NCBI GenBank assembly: GCA_016927095.1
Contig: JAFGNI010000257.1
Coordinates: 1-10,649, forward strand
Direction: 5' to 3'
DNA: 10,649 nt
Source of the DNA: Anaerolineae bacterium
Lineage (GTDB): Bacteria; Chloroflexota; Anaerolineae; B4-G1; SLSP01
The position numbers were made by a program, and so were the translations under genes. The notes under the pieces were generated by a model. It was not told the origin of the DNA. It made no database searches and was given only the letters and a program-made list of their open reading frames with translations. Shown piece after piece: positions 1 to 6,828 of this stretch; the first letter of the stretch is position 1, and the number at the start of each line of letters is the position of its first letter.

Positions 1-1167
1 GACGGCACGATCACCGTCAACGCCGGTGGCGATGGACTGCGGGCCAACAACGATGTCGATGCTGAGGAGGGATACATCGTGATCGAGGGCGGGACGCTGA
101 CGATCACCGCAGGTATGGACGGGATTCAGGCGCAGACTGACCTGTTGATCACCGGTGGGACCATCGCCATTTCCTCGGGTGGTGGTAGCATCAACAGCAG
201 TGACCGGGGCGACTGGGGCACGTGGGGGCAGGGAGGGAGTAGCGCGGAGGGTGACGGTGACAGTGCCAAGGGGCTGAAGGCCGGTGTCGACGTCACGATC
301 GAGGGCGGTACGATCAGCATCGATTCGTCGGATGATGCTATTCACTCCAATGACAGCCTCACCGTTAATGCGGGGGAGATTGCCCTGGCGTCGGGAGATG
401 ATGGGGTTCACTCGGATGCCACCCTAGTGGTCAACGGCGGCACGATGAGCATCAGCAAGTCCTATGAGGGCATCGAGAGCACCGTCATCACGATCAACGG
501 TGGCACGATCCGTATGGTTGCGAGCGACGACGGCATTAACACCGCAGGTGGTGCCGATGGATCAGCTCTGGGCGGGCGACCGGGTCAGAATGCCTTCAGC
601 GCCAGCGGGGACTACTACCTGACCATCAACGGTGGCTATGTTGCGGTCGATGCTCAAGGTGATGGGATTGACGCCAACGGCGCGATCGACATGACCGGTG
701 GCGTGGTCCTCATCAACGGTCCCACGGGCAACATGAACGGTGCCCTGGACTATCTGGGTTCGTTCACGATCACCGGTGGCGTCCTGGTCGCAGCCGGCAG
801 CCTCGGGATGGCGCAGGCGCCCAGCACAACCTCGACGCAGTATACGATGATGCTGAACTTCTCGTCCGTCCTGGCAGCGGGCACGCTCATCCATCTGGAG
901 ACCGAGGATGGTCAGGAGATCGTAACCTACGCGCCGTCGAAGGCGTATCAGTCGGTCGTCGTGTCGCTGCCTGAGCTGAAGAACGGCGCCACCTACACGA
1001 TCTATGCCGGGGGGAGCTCGACCGGTACGGTAACCGACAGCCTATACGCCGGAGGGGCCTACACACCGGGCACGAAGGTCACGGATATGACGATCTCGAG
1101 CATCGTCACCGGAGCGGGCGCCGGTGGCGGGTTCGGCGGTCCTGGCGGTGGGCGGCGGCGTCCGTGA
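1..1167 (+). CDS. Cthe_2159-like beta-helical carbohydrate-binding protein (DUF4353 family), 3' part
   Basis: The frame is open from base 1, so the gene begins upstream and only its last 388 residues are here; the GTG at 79 is an internal valine codon. The protein is built of short repeats of the form GGT(I/L)xI followed by DDGI or DDGV, for example around GGTISIDSSDDAIHS and NGGTIRMVASDDGIN. This pattern is typical of right-handed parallel beta-helices of the Cthe_2159 (DUF4353) family, whose founder binds polysaccharides and calcium outside the cell. The acidic DDG turns could bind metal. From about residue 280 the repeats give way to a more ordinary beta-rich domain, and the protein ends in a Gly-rich tail closing with GGGRRRP. 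The signal peptide, if any, lies outside the window. It is probably secreted or surface-attached. The fold is fairly sure; the ligand is unknown. Confidence 0.85.
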   Translation, partial: DGTITVNAGGDGLRANNDVDAEEGYIVIEGGTLTITAGMDGIQAQTDLLITGGTIAISSGGGSINSSDRGDWGTWGQGGSSAEGDGDSAKGLKAGVDVTIEGGTISIDSSDDAIHSNDSLTVNAGEIALASGDDGVHSDATLVVNGGTMSISKSYEGIESTVITINGGTIRMVASDDGINTAGGADGSALGGRPGQNAFSASGDYYLTINGGYVAVDAQGDGIDANGAIDMTGGVVLINGPTGNMNGALDYLGSFTITGGVLVAAGSLGMAQAPSTTSTQYTMMLNFSSVLAAGTLIHLETEDGQEIVTYAPSKAYQSVVVSLPELKNGATYTIYAGGSSTGTVTDSLYAGGAYTPGTKVTDMTISSIVTGAGAGGGFGGPGGGRRRP

Positions 1168-1250
1168 CGACCGCCAGTGGTGATATGGGGTACGCCCGAC
1201 CTCTCGGGTCGGTGACCGGGTGTGGCGGGCATGGCGATGTCGCCGCCCAA

Positions 1251-1283
1251 GGTGCACCCTACCTGCTGTTGGTGGGGTGCACC
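1251..1283. repeat. 13-bp stem inverted repeat
   Basis: The arms GGTGCACCCTACC (1251-1263) and GGTGGGGTGCACC (1271-1283) pair over 13 positions with a single G-U and a 7-nt loop. The right arm also starts an overlapping 12-bp perfect palindrome, GGGGTGCACCCC, so two competing foldings are possible. The word TGCACCC recurs around 1363. The GGGGTGCACCCCGCCCCTAC composition resembles dispersed palindromic repeats seen between genes in many GC-rich bacterial genomes; that resemblance is from memory only. Confidence 0.6.
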
Positions 1284-1284
1284 C

Positions 1285-1322
1285 CGCCCCTACAGGACCG
1301 GCAACGCCTGTAGGCCGGGGCG
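1285..1322. repeat. 8-bp stem inverted repeat with outer stem
   Basis: CCTACAGG (1289-1296) pairs perfectly with CCTGTAGG (1307-1314) across a 10-nt loop. An outer CGCC/GGCG stem (1285-1288 with 1319-1322) extends it across a CCGG bulge. It abuts the preceding inverted repeat with only 1 bp between them, so the two probably form one element. There is no T-tract, so a role as repeat element or RNA stabiliser is as likely as termination. Confidence 0.5.
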
Positions 1323-1515
1323 TGGCAGCACCTGTGCGGTTGATGTCGCCCCCAATCTGATATGCACCCCTGCCCTTCCCATCACTGGCGCGGAATCGGC
1401 ACCCGTAGTAGATTTGGCGTGTGATGATCTCGGTCGGCGACCGTTCCCCACCACCTGTTCCCCACCTCACCGTCGCCGCACTGCCCACGGTTCATTTCTA
1501 GGAAGGGGACAGCCC

Positions 1516-2016
1516 ATGCCTGTGGTCGAGATACGGGATTATGACGAACAGGATCTGCCGGCCGTTAGCGCGCTGATTGCGGAGACCTACGAGGCCTACA
1601 ACCTCGATTTCCTTCCTCCAGAGGAGCGAGAGGCTTTTCTGGGTCCGTTCGCTCATGTGGCGTCGCCCACTGCCGCGCAGGAGGCTGAGATCGCCAACGC
1701 GATCTTGTCCGAGGTCGTCCTGGTGGCTGACGATGGTGGCGAGGTGGTGGGCGTTCTCCGGGGTCGCAAAGAGCGTTTGGCCAGCCTGTTCGTGCGCGGA
1801 GACCGCCATAGGGCGGGCATCGGACGGCAGCTCGTCGAAAGCTTCGAGCAGTGGAGCCTCGCACAAGGCGTGCGGGTGATCCGGCTTGCAGCCACGACTT
1901 ATGCCGTGCCCTTCTATCTGAAGATGGGATACAAGCGTTCCACAGGGATGCGCGTTGGTTGGAGTTTTGAGGGCCACGGACTGCCCTACCAGCCGATGCG
2001 CAAGGTCTTGCGGTAG
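1516..2016 (+). CDS. GNAT family N-acetyltransferase
   Basis: The 166-residue protein has the single-domain GNAT fold that transfers acetyl from acetyl-CoA to an amine. Visible parts are beta-strand 4 (EVVGVLRGR), then the acetyl-CoA pyrophosphate loop RHRAGIGRQL at about residues 97-106 (the family's Q/R-x-x-G-x-G/A motif), and the C-terminal PFYLKMGYK at 132-140, where a Tyr often acts as general acid. The ATG at 1516 is chosen because a GGAAGGGG ribosome binding site lies 7 bases upstream and the protein then begins with the usual IRDYDEQD strand; the frame continues upstream but without GNAT sequence. It sits 26 bp before a phosphotransferase gene and is probably co-transcribed with it. 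The substrate cannot be told; a small amine, antibiotic or protein N-terminus are all possible. Confidence 0.9.
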   Translation: MPVVEIRDYDEQDLPAVSALIAETYEAYNLDFLPPEEREAFLGPFAHVASPTAAQEAEIANAILSEVVLVADDGGEVVGVLRGRKERLASLFVRGDRHRAGIGRQLVESFEQWSLAQGVRVIRLAATTYAVPFYLKMGYKRSTGMRVGWSFEGHGLPYQPMRKVLR

Positions 2017-2017
2017 G

Positions 2018-2033
2018 CCCAATTGAGATTGGG
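2018..2033 (+). promoter_or_regulatory. Small hairpin overlapping the phosphotransferase ribosome binding site
   Basis: CCCAAT (2018-2023) and ATTGGG (2028-2033) form a perfect 6-bp stem with a TGAG loop, starting 2 bp after the acetyltransferase stop. The GGG of the right arm is the first part of the GGGGAGGG ribosome binding site for the GTG at 2043. In mRNA the stem could hide part of that site until ribosomes finishing the upstream gene melt it. This would couple translation of the two genes. The role is inferred; only the pairing is seen. Confidence 0.4.
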
Positions 2034-2042
2034 GAGGGCAGG

Positions 2043-3098
2043 GTGCAGAGAGCGAAAGCGCTGACAATCTTTGAGCAGGACAGCCTGGACACGGCTGCTA
2101 CACGATATGGGACGTCGCGGGATGCGCTGCAGATCTTCGAGGGGACCGAAGGCTGTCAGAACTTGGTCTACGCCTACCAGGCCGCAGGTCGCCCGCTGGT
2201 GCTCCGGGTCTCCTACCGTCCTGACCGCCCCCTGGGACAGATCGAGGCGGAGCTGGACTTCATCTCCCATCTGGCAGATCAGGGCGTGCGCGTCGCCCGC
2301 CCGGTGCCGTCGCGAGGCGGTCGCCTGGTCGAGGCTTTCGAGACCGGCGCCCTGACCTTCATCGCGGTCTCGTTTGAGCGGGGCCGGGGGATGCGGGTCC
2401 CCGACAACGACTACCGTTATCGTGAGGGTGCGCCGATCGAGGAATACTTCCGCGACTGGGGCCGGGCGCTGGGGCAGATGCACGCGGGGGCCAGAACCTA
2501 TATCCCCCGGGCCGGGTTGCAGCGGCGCCCGGACCTTCTTGAGCTCCTGGACTTCGAGCCGGTCGAGGACCGGGTGCCAGGAGATCTGCCGCAGGTCCGG
2601 CAGAAGCTCTCAGTGCTGCTGGACGAGCTCCGCGGGCTACCGCGGGACAGCGACGGCTATGGCCTCATCCACGGCGATTTCAACGACGGGAACTTCACCG
2701 TCGACTACAGCAACGGGGATATCACGGTCTTCGACTTCGACGACTGCTGCTATGGCTGGTTCGCCTATGAGCTCGCTTGTGCCTGGGAGGGCGGGGTGGG
2801 CCGCACGATGTTTGAGCCCCTCGCCGAGCGCAGAGGCTTTATGGACCGGTACTTCGACGTGTTGTTGGCGGGGTATGCCGAGCATAACCGGCTCCCTACT
2901 GCGTGGCTCGACCGCGTGCCCCTCTTTTTGCGAGTGGTCCAGATGCAGGAACTCCTCTACTTCCTGCAGTACTGGCATGGGCCGGACGAGGAGATTCAGG
3001 CAGGGCTCCGCTACAAAATCCGATGCGTGGTGGAAGACATCCCTTGGTTGGGGTTCTTCGACGCCATCTACTGTCCGGAGCGACCGTTCCGGCTCTGA
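2043..3098 (+). CDS. APH/ChoK-fold phosphotransferase (aminoglycoside phosphotransferase family)
   Basis: The 351-residue protein is a kinase-like phosphotransferase that moves the gamma-phosphate of ATP to a hydroxyl on a small molecule. The Brenner motif HGDFNDGNF is at residues 210-218 (catalytic Asp212, metal-binding Asn217), followed by the metal-binding FDFDD at 230-234. The N-lobe has a typical VLRVSYRP strand at about 53-60. Length and layout fit the broad APH family that includes homoserine kinase ThrB2 and stress kinase SrkA/YihE, and the DFDDCCYGWFAYELA stretch is typical of it. The GTG start follows GGGGAGG by 5 bases. It forms a pair with the preceding GNAT gene. Both families include antibiotic-modifying enzymes, but most members act on metabolites, so resistance should not be assumed. 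Confidence 0.88.
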   Translation: MQRAKALTIFEQDSLDTAATRYGTSRDALQIFEGTEGCQNLVYAYQAAGRPLVLRVSYRPDRPLGQIEAELDFISHLADQGVRVARPVPSRGGRLVEAFETGALTFIAVSFERGRGMRVPDNDYRYREGAPIEEYFRDWGRALGQMHAGARTYIPRAGLQRRPDLLELLDFEPVEDRVPGDLPQVRQKLSVLLDELRGLPRDSDGYGLIHGDFNDGNFTVDYSNGDITVFDFDDCCYGWFAYELACAWEGGVGRTMFEPLAERRGFMDRYFDVLLAGYAEHNRLPTAWLDRVPLFLRVVQMQELLYFLQYWHGPDEEIQAGLRYKIRCVVEDIPWLGFFDAIYCPERPFRL

Positions 3099-3103
3099 CA
3101 CGG

Positions 3104-3134
3104 GACAAGGCCTTCGGCTCGAGGCCTCGTTGTC
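3104..3134. terminator. Candidate bidirectional hairpin between convergent genes
   Basis: GACAA-GGCCT (3104-3113) pairs with AGGCC (3122-3126) and TTGTC (3130-3134), with a 3-nt TCG bulge and an 8-nt loop. It lies in the 86-bp gap where the plus-strand pair and the long minus-strand operon converge, which is where a shared terminator would be expected. No T-run follows on either strand, so if it terminates it would do so weakly or with Rho; it may only protect mRNA ends. Confidence 0.35.
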
Positions 3135-3184
3135 AGGAAGCGAAGGTTATCCTCCCACTGTCGATCGATCAGTCAGGGGCCGGC

Positions 3185-3928
3185 CTATACCTCACAAGGG
3201 GGTTCGTCCCGGACGGAGCGGATCAGGTCCGCTGCCGCAGCCTCCTGGTCCTCGGTGCCGCTGATGCCCACCCAGGCCGATCCCTCTGCGCCGTAGATGC
3301 CGCCGGCAGCGACCAGGCGTGCCTCGGCGCCGGTCAGCCACGCGATGGCGTCGAGCTCCGTGAAGATCTCGCCCGGGAAGGGGTAAAGGCGGGTACCGGA
3401 GGCGTTCGGGGCGTTGACGTAGGCTGCCAGCTCGATGACGTCCTCGAAGACGCGCTTCTCCACGCCCACGGGGATGATGACCTCGACGCGGCGCCCGTAG
3501 ACTGCGGACAGGACGGCGTGGATGGTGCCGCCCTCGGGATGCCCGATCTGCACGGCAGCCTGTCCGTAGGGATCGAAGGCGTTGGCGCCCTTGAGCACGA
3601 TATCCCCCGCCTTGAGATCGCCGCCGACGTCGTAGATCGTCTTGCCCTTCTGCCAGACGCCGTCGACGATGACCACGTCGCCCGCTAGCTCGGCGTCGGC
3701 GGGCTTGCGACCGGGCGCGACGGTCAGCCCCCGGCGAAAACCCACGCGGGTGAAGCCCTCGTCCTGCCCCAACGCCGTGAGGATCTCCTGAGCAACATAG
3801 CCATTGGTCGTTCCCGCGATGATGACGAGCGTGCCCTTCTCCAATACCTCCCTGATGCGCGGGTGCTGCGCCATCCCCTTACCGATCAGGCGCTTGCCCA
3901 TTGCGGTGGTGATGCAGACCTGCTTCAT
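3185..3928 (-). CDS. Conserved protein of unknown function, last gene of the ECF operon
   Basis: I do not recognise a named family. The 247-residue protein has no signal peptide or membrane helix and looks like a soluble alpha/beta enzyme or ligand-binding protein. Notable segments are MKQVCITTAMGKRLIGKG at the N-terminus, the glycine-rich AGTTNGYV (38-45), TVAPGR (69-74), LKGANAFDPYG (112-122), IPVGVEKRV (152-160) and AAGGIYGAEG (207-216). Several are flanked by predicted strands (TLVIIAG, DVVIVDG, VEVIIPV), as in Rossmann-like folds where such loops bind phosphate or nucleotide. The ATG overlaps the stop of the aldo/keto reductase by 4 bp (ATGA), and a GGAGAGG site lies 5 bases upstream inside that gene, so the two are translationally coupled. 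The coupling suggests a shared pathway with the reductase, but no reaction can be assigned. Confidence 0.8.
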   Translation of the reverse strand: MKQVCITTAMGKRLIGKGMAQHPRIREVLEKGTLVIIAGTTNGYVAQEILTALGQDEGFTRVGFRRGLTVAPGRKPADAELAGDVVIVDGVWQKGKTIYDVGGDLKAGDIVLKGANAFDPYGQAAVQIGHPEGGTIHAVLSAVYGRRVEVIIPVGVEKRVFEDVIELAAYVNAPNASGTRLYPFPGEIFTELDAIAWLTGAEARLVAAGGIYGAEGSAWVGISGTEDQEAAAADLIRSVRDEPPCEV

Positions 3929-4932
3929 AAATCCCTCTCCTCTGTGTTTGCGAAGCCAGACCAGACCTCGTCCAGACGCGCCATAGCTTCGGCGGGTAGG
4001 GGGCCGCGATTGGCGTAGGTCACGGCCTTATCCAATTGGTCCATATTGGAGATGCCAACCATCGCCGTGGATACCTCGGGCTTGGCCAGCACAAAGCGGA
4101 CCGCTGCCTCGACCAGGCTCTTTACGTAGCCCTCTTCTGCCAGGAAGTCAAAGCGCTGGGCTAGCGCCACGTCCTTGGCATAGGTGGCAGCGGTGCCGAT
4201 GGGGGTGACGCGGGGCGCTGCATTGGCGGCGCGGTCGGGGGTGCCGCTCAGGGCCCCCGCGGCAAGCACGCGGATGGCAATGACGCCGATGCCCTGCGCA
4301 GCGGCCTTGTCGATCAGTTGCTCGTAGTCCTGGAAGGGAAAGGCTCTTGCTGCCGGCATGCCCGCGGTGGGGTTGAGCAGGTTGTAGCACGACTGCACGG
4401 TCTCCGCGCGCCCCAACGCGATGGCCTCGTGGAGGACACCGGTGTCGCCGAGGCCGTTGATGCCGTAGTGGCGTACCTTGCCCTGCTGCTTGAGGGTCTC
4501 GAAGGCGTCCAGCGCCGCTTCCACGTCGGCCAGGCTGACCCAGCCGCGCTCGGGCTGCCGCTCCTGTCGTACGACGTTGTGTAACTGAATTAGCTCGACT
4601 TGCTCGCGGCGGAGGCGCCGGAGGCTGCCCTCTACCGATGCGAAGATCGACGTCCGGATGTCTGCCATCTCCTCCGGCAGCAGGTTGACCTTGGTTCCGA
4701 TGATGACGTCGGCGTTCAGCTCCTCCAGCACCCGGCCCAAGCTGGCCTCTGACTGGCCATCGCCGTAGGCACGGGCGGTATCGAAGTAGGTAATCCCGGA
4801 TTCGATCGCGCGGGCGACCACCGCGACTTTGTCCTTGTGCGCGCCCTTGATGAGCAGCCCGCCGACCGCTCCACAGCCGAATCCCAGTGCCGAGATCTTG
4901 ATTCCGGTCCGTCCTAGATTACGGTATTCCAC
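3925..4932 (-). CDS. Aldo/keto reductase
   Basis: The 335-residue protein is an NAD(P)H-dependent oxidoreductase of the aldo/keto reductase superfamily, a (beta/alpha)8 barrel that reduces aldehydes or ketones or oxidises the matching alcohols. The opening MEYRNLGRTGIKISALGFG is a family hallmark. The catalytic tetrad is complete: Asp51 and Tyr56 (YFDTARAYGDGQSE), Lys81 (GTKVNLL) and His118 (IQLHNV). C-terminal cofactor-binding features (AMVGISNMDQL) are present. The start is a GTG at 4932 with GAGAGG 6 bases upstream, in a 21-bp gap after the GH5 gene. It is soluble and cytoplasmic. Its place directly after a glycosidase suggests it acts on a sugar or an aglycone released by that enzyme, which is inference. 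Alternative roles as a sugar dehydrogenase or a general detoxifying reductase cannot be excluded. Confidence 0.93.
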   Translation of the reverse strand: MEYRNLGRTGIKISALGFGCGAVGGLLIKGAHKDKVAVVARAIESGITYFDTARAYGDGQSEASLGRVLEELNADVIIGTKVNLLPEEMADIRTSIFASVEGSLRRLRREQVELIQLHNVVRQERQPERGWVSLADVEAALDAFETLKQQGKVRHYGINGLGDTGVLHEAIALGRAETVQSCYNLLNPTAGMPAARAFPFQDYEQLIDKAAAQGIGVIAIRVLAAGALSGTPDRAANAAPRVTPIGTAATYAKDVALAQRFDFLAEEGYVKSLVEAAVRFVLAKPEVSTAMVGISNMDQLDKAVTYANRGPLPAEAMARLDEVWSGFANTEERDL

Positions 4933-4953
4933 AGGTTGCCTCTCTCTCGCAGA

Positions 4954-5937
4954 CTATATCACCGCAGAGCGCGTGGAGTGCGCAGAGGTCGTTTCCGGTG
5001 GGACCAGCGCGTTGAGGATGGGCTTGACCCAGCGATCCTCGTCGATGTTGTAGACGATGAAGTCGGAGTCGAACTGCCAGTAGCCCCAGCTCCAACCCAG
5101 CCGCTCCGCCTCGCGGGCCATGAAGCTCGTGTAGCGTACCCGCGAGGGCATATCCGCTCTGTCGTAGGCACCGAACTCACCGAGGTAGATGGGGCGGTCG
5201 TGTGCCTTCGCCCAGGCCTGGACGCCGCCTAGCTCCTCTTGGATCAGCGCGGTCTCCTCGGGAGTCCCTTCCCAGGTGACGCCAAGCTGGTCCACGTACT
5301 CGGTCCAATGGGCGCCCTGGTGGGTGAAGGGCATCGGATGGTAGTAGTGGACGGTCACGATGATGTTTTCGTCGTCTTCCGGCAACTCGAGCTCGTCGAG
5401 GTAGTCGATGCCGTTCCAGAAGGCCGGGCCGATAATCAGCGTGCGATGGGGGTTGGTGCGGCGGATGATCTCGTAGGGCTCTAGAAGTAGCTCGTTCCAG
5501 AGCGCCGGTGTTAGGCCTTTGTTGGGCTCATTGAGAAGCTCGAAGAGGACCGTATCCGGCGTATCCTGATAGCGCGGGGCCAGCTGCTCCCAGGTCGCCA
5601 GGAACTTGGGTTTCAGCCCCTCGGGGTCCGCGCCCATTGCGTTGAATTCGTGCATATCGATAATGACGAGGAGATCGTTAGCCAGTGCCTGCGCCACAGC
5701 CCAGTCCAACGTCTCCAGCCACGTCGTGTCGATGGCGTAGTCGGGTGTCTCGCCCATGTGGCTAAAGGGGTGGATGTTGATACGGACGTGGTCGAAGCCG
5801 GTATCACGGATGAGCCGGAAGTGCTTGTCCTGCATGCGGGCCTTACCGCGGGATTCCCAGAGCGGATCGTAGCCGATGATGTTCACGCCGCGGCCTAGCC
5901 GACGGTTCTGTGCAAAAGCGTGCAGTGCGGTTGTCAC
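4954..5937 (-). CDS. Glycoside hydrolase family 5 (cellulase-superfamily) enzyme without signal peptide
   Basis: The 327-residue protein is a single (beta/alpha)8 GH5 domain, a retaining beta-glycosidase. The key residues of clan GH-A are visible: Arg52 (VRINIH), His96 (IIDMHEF), acid/base Glu137 in LLNEPN, His197-Tyr198 (VTVHYYH), nucleophile Glu254 in YLGEFGAY and the substrate-stacking Trp287 (GYWQFDSDF). There is no signal peptide, no linker and no carbohydrate-binding module: the GTG-initiated N-terminus MTTALHAFAQNRRLGRG leads directly into the first strand (GVNIIGYDPLW), so the enzyme is probably cytoplasmic. A strong AAGGAGA site sits at 5949-5943, 5 bases before the GTG. It follows the second ECF ATPase by 38 bp. 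Being inside the cell and beside an importer, it more likely cleaves a small imported glycoside than a polymer. Exact specificity cannot be read from the sequence. Confidence 0.9.
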   Translation of the reverse strand: MTTALHAFAQNRRLGRGVNIIGYDPLWESRGKARMQDKHFRLIRDTGFDHVRINIHPFSHMGETPDYAIDTTWLETLDWAVAQALANDLLVIIDMHEFNAMGADPEGLKPKFLATWEQLAPRYQDTPDTVLFELLNEPNKGLTPALWNELLLEPYEIIRRTNPHRTLIIGPAFWNGIDYLDELELPEDDENIIVTVHYYHPMPFTHQGAHWTEYVDQLGVTWEGTPEETALIQEELGGVQAWAKAHDRPIYLGEFGAYDRADMPSRVRYTSFMAREAERLGWSWGYWQFDSDFIVYNIDEDRWVKPILNALVPPETTSAHSTRSAVI

Positions 5938-5975
5938 GTGGTTCTCCTTAGGTGATGGGTAGTGAAGGGCTACGC

Positions 5976-6812
5976 CTAGGGTACCAGCCTGAAATACTGC
6001 TCGAGCATCTCGTCCACGGTCAAGGTGCCGGGATCAAACCCCAAGGCTTGAACGCTCTGGGCCAGCTGGGTGATCTGAGGTGGCGCCAGGTTGGTCTCGC
6101 TCAGGATCTCCGACTGGGTGAAGACATCCCTTGTCGGCCCATCGGCAATGATGCGCGCGCGTCCCATCGCGATGGTCCGGCGTGCGTACTGCCCCACAAT
6201 CGGCATATCGTGGGTGATGATGATGACCGTGTGCCCGTGCTCCTCATTCAGGGCCTTCAGGAAACCCATGATCTCCAGGCTCTGTCTGGCGTCCTGGCCC
6301 GTCGTTGGCTCGTCCACGATGATGACCTGGGGGCGGAGGGCCAGGATTGACGCGATCGCAACGCGCTGGCGCAGACCTTTTGACAGAAAGAAAGGATGCT
6401 CCTGGCGATAGGCCTGGGGTAGGCCCACGACCTGGATGGCCTCCTCCACACGTTCCTTGACCTCGTCCTCGGAGAGTTGGATATTCCGGGGGCCGTAGGC
6501 GATCTCATCCCAGCAGTTGTTGTTGAAGAGCTGGTGGTCCGGATTCTGAAAGACGTATCCCACACGCCGGACCATCTGGACGATGGAGCTGGACTTGGAG
6601 TTCAGGCCATCCACAATGACATCCCCGGAGGTGGGCTTGTAGAGGCCGTTGAGGCACTTGGAAAGGGTGGTCTTGCCGGATCCGTTCTGCCCAATGAGAG
6701 CGATGAACTCCCCCTCAAAGATCTCCAGGCTGATGTCCGACAGCGCCAGTGTGCCGTCAGGGTACGCGAAGGTCAGGTTCCGAACTTGGATGTAGGCTTC
6801 GCCCTCTGTCAT
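5976..6812 (-). CDS. ecfA: ECF transporter ATP-binding protein (second EcfA)
   Basis: This 278-residue ABC ATPase would pair with the neighbouring EcfA to power the ECF transporter. Visible motifs are Walker A GQNGSGKTT (41-49), Q-loop Gln89 in VFQNPDHQLF, Walker B VIIVDEPTTGQD with catalytic Glu168, and H-loop His201 (IITHD). The signature is LSKGLRQR (143-150) rather than LSGGQ-QR: Lys replaces the first Gly of GG and Leu replaces Gln. The VFQNPDHQLFNNNCWDEIAYGP stretch after the Q-loop is characteristic of EcfA-type ATPases. The ATG at 6812 has only a weak AAAGG site and lies 16 bp after the preceding ATPase gene, so translation is probably coupled. The C-terminal 70 residues (FTQSEILSETNLAPPQITQL) match the usual EcfA tail. 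It works on the cytoplasmic face, bound to EcfT. Confidence 0.93.
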   Translation of the reverse strand: MTEGEAYIQVRNLTFAYPDGTLALSDISLEIFEGEFIALIGQNGSGKTTLSKCLNGLYKPTSGDVIVDGLNSKSSSIVQMVRRVGYVFQNPDHQLFNNNCWDEIAYGPRNIQLSEDEVKERVEEAIQVVGLPQAYRQEHPFFLSKGLRQRVAIASILALRPQVIIVDEPTTGQDARQSLEIMGFLKALNEEHGHTVIIITHDMPIVGQYARRTIAMGRARIIADGPTRDVFTQSEILSETNLAPPQITQLAQSVQALGFDPGTLTVDEMLEQYFRLVP

Positions 6813-6828
6813 CGCCGGCCTTTCTGGT

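Larger units (their letters stand above)
1168..1515. other. Gene-free, hairpin-rich intergenic region
   Basis: This 348-bp gap holds no convincing gene; the open frame extending upstream of the acetyltransferase start is Pro/Arg/Cys-rich with no family resemblance. It contains four successive inverted repeats: stems 1196-1201/1207-1212, 1251-1263/1271-1283, 1289-1296/1307-1314 and 1431-1435/1439-1443. The word GTTCCCCACC occurs twice in tandem with a 14-bp period (1443-1452 and 1457-1466). None of the hairpins is followed by a T-run, so none is a textbook intrinsic terminator. I found no convincing sigma-70 promoter for the downstream pair, although one must lie here or further upstream. Confidence 0.6.

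Noticed and set aside
1..1167. CRISPR-like or tandem DNA repeats in the left gene
   Set aside because: The repetition is at protein level (beta-helix rungs); the DNA units differ in length and sequence.
1330..1430. Sigma-70 promoter for the acetyltransferase pair (TTGATG with TATGCA)
   Set aside because: Spacing is 15 bp and both boxes match poorly, so I do not call it.
1222..1515. N-terminal extension of the acetyltransferase frame
   Set aside because: The extension is Pro/Arg/Cys-rich, passes through the hairpin cluster, and the ATG at 1516 has a good ribosome binding site and begins the GNAT fold correctly.
2374..3264. Long open frame (296 codons) on the plus strand
   Set aside because: It overlaps the phosphotransferase in another frame, is Arg/Ser/Thr-rich without any motif, and runs past the convergent gene's end; it is a product of GC-rich codon bias.
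2903..3688. Open frame of 261 codons on the plus strand
   Set aside because: It lies antisense to the unknown protein gene and across the end of the phosphotransferase; low-complexity composition and no ribosome binding site.
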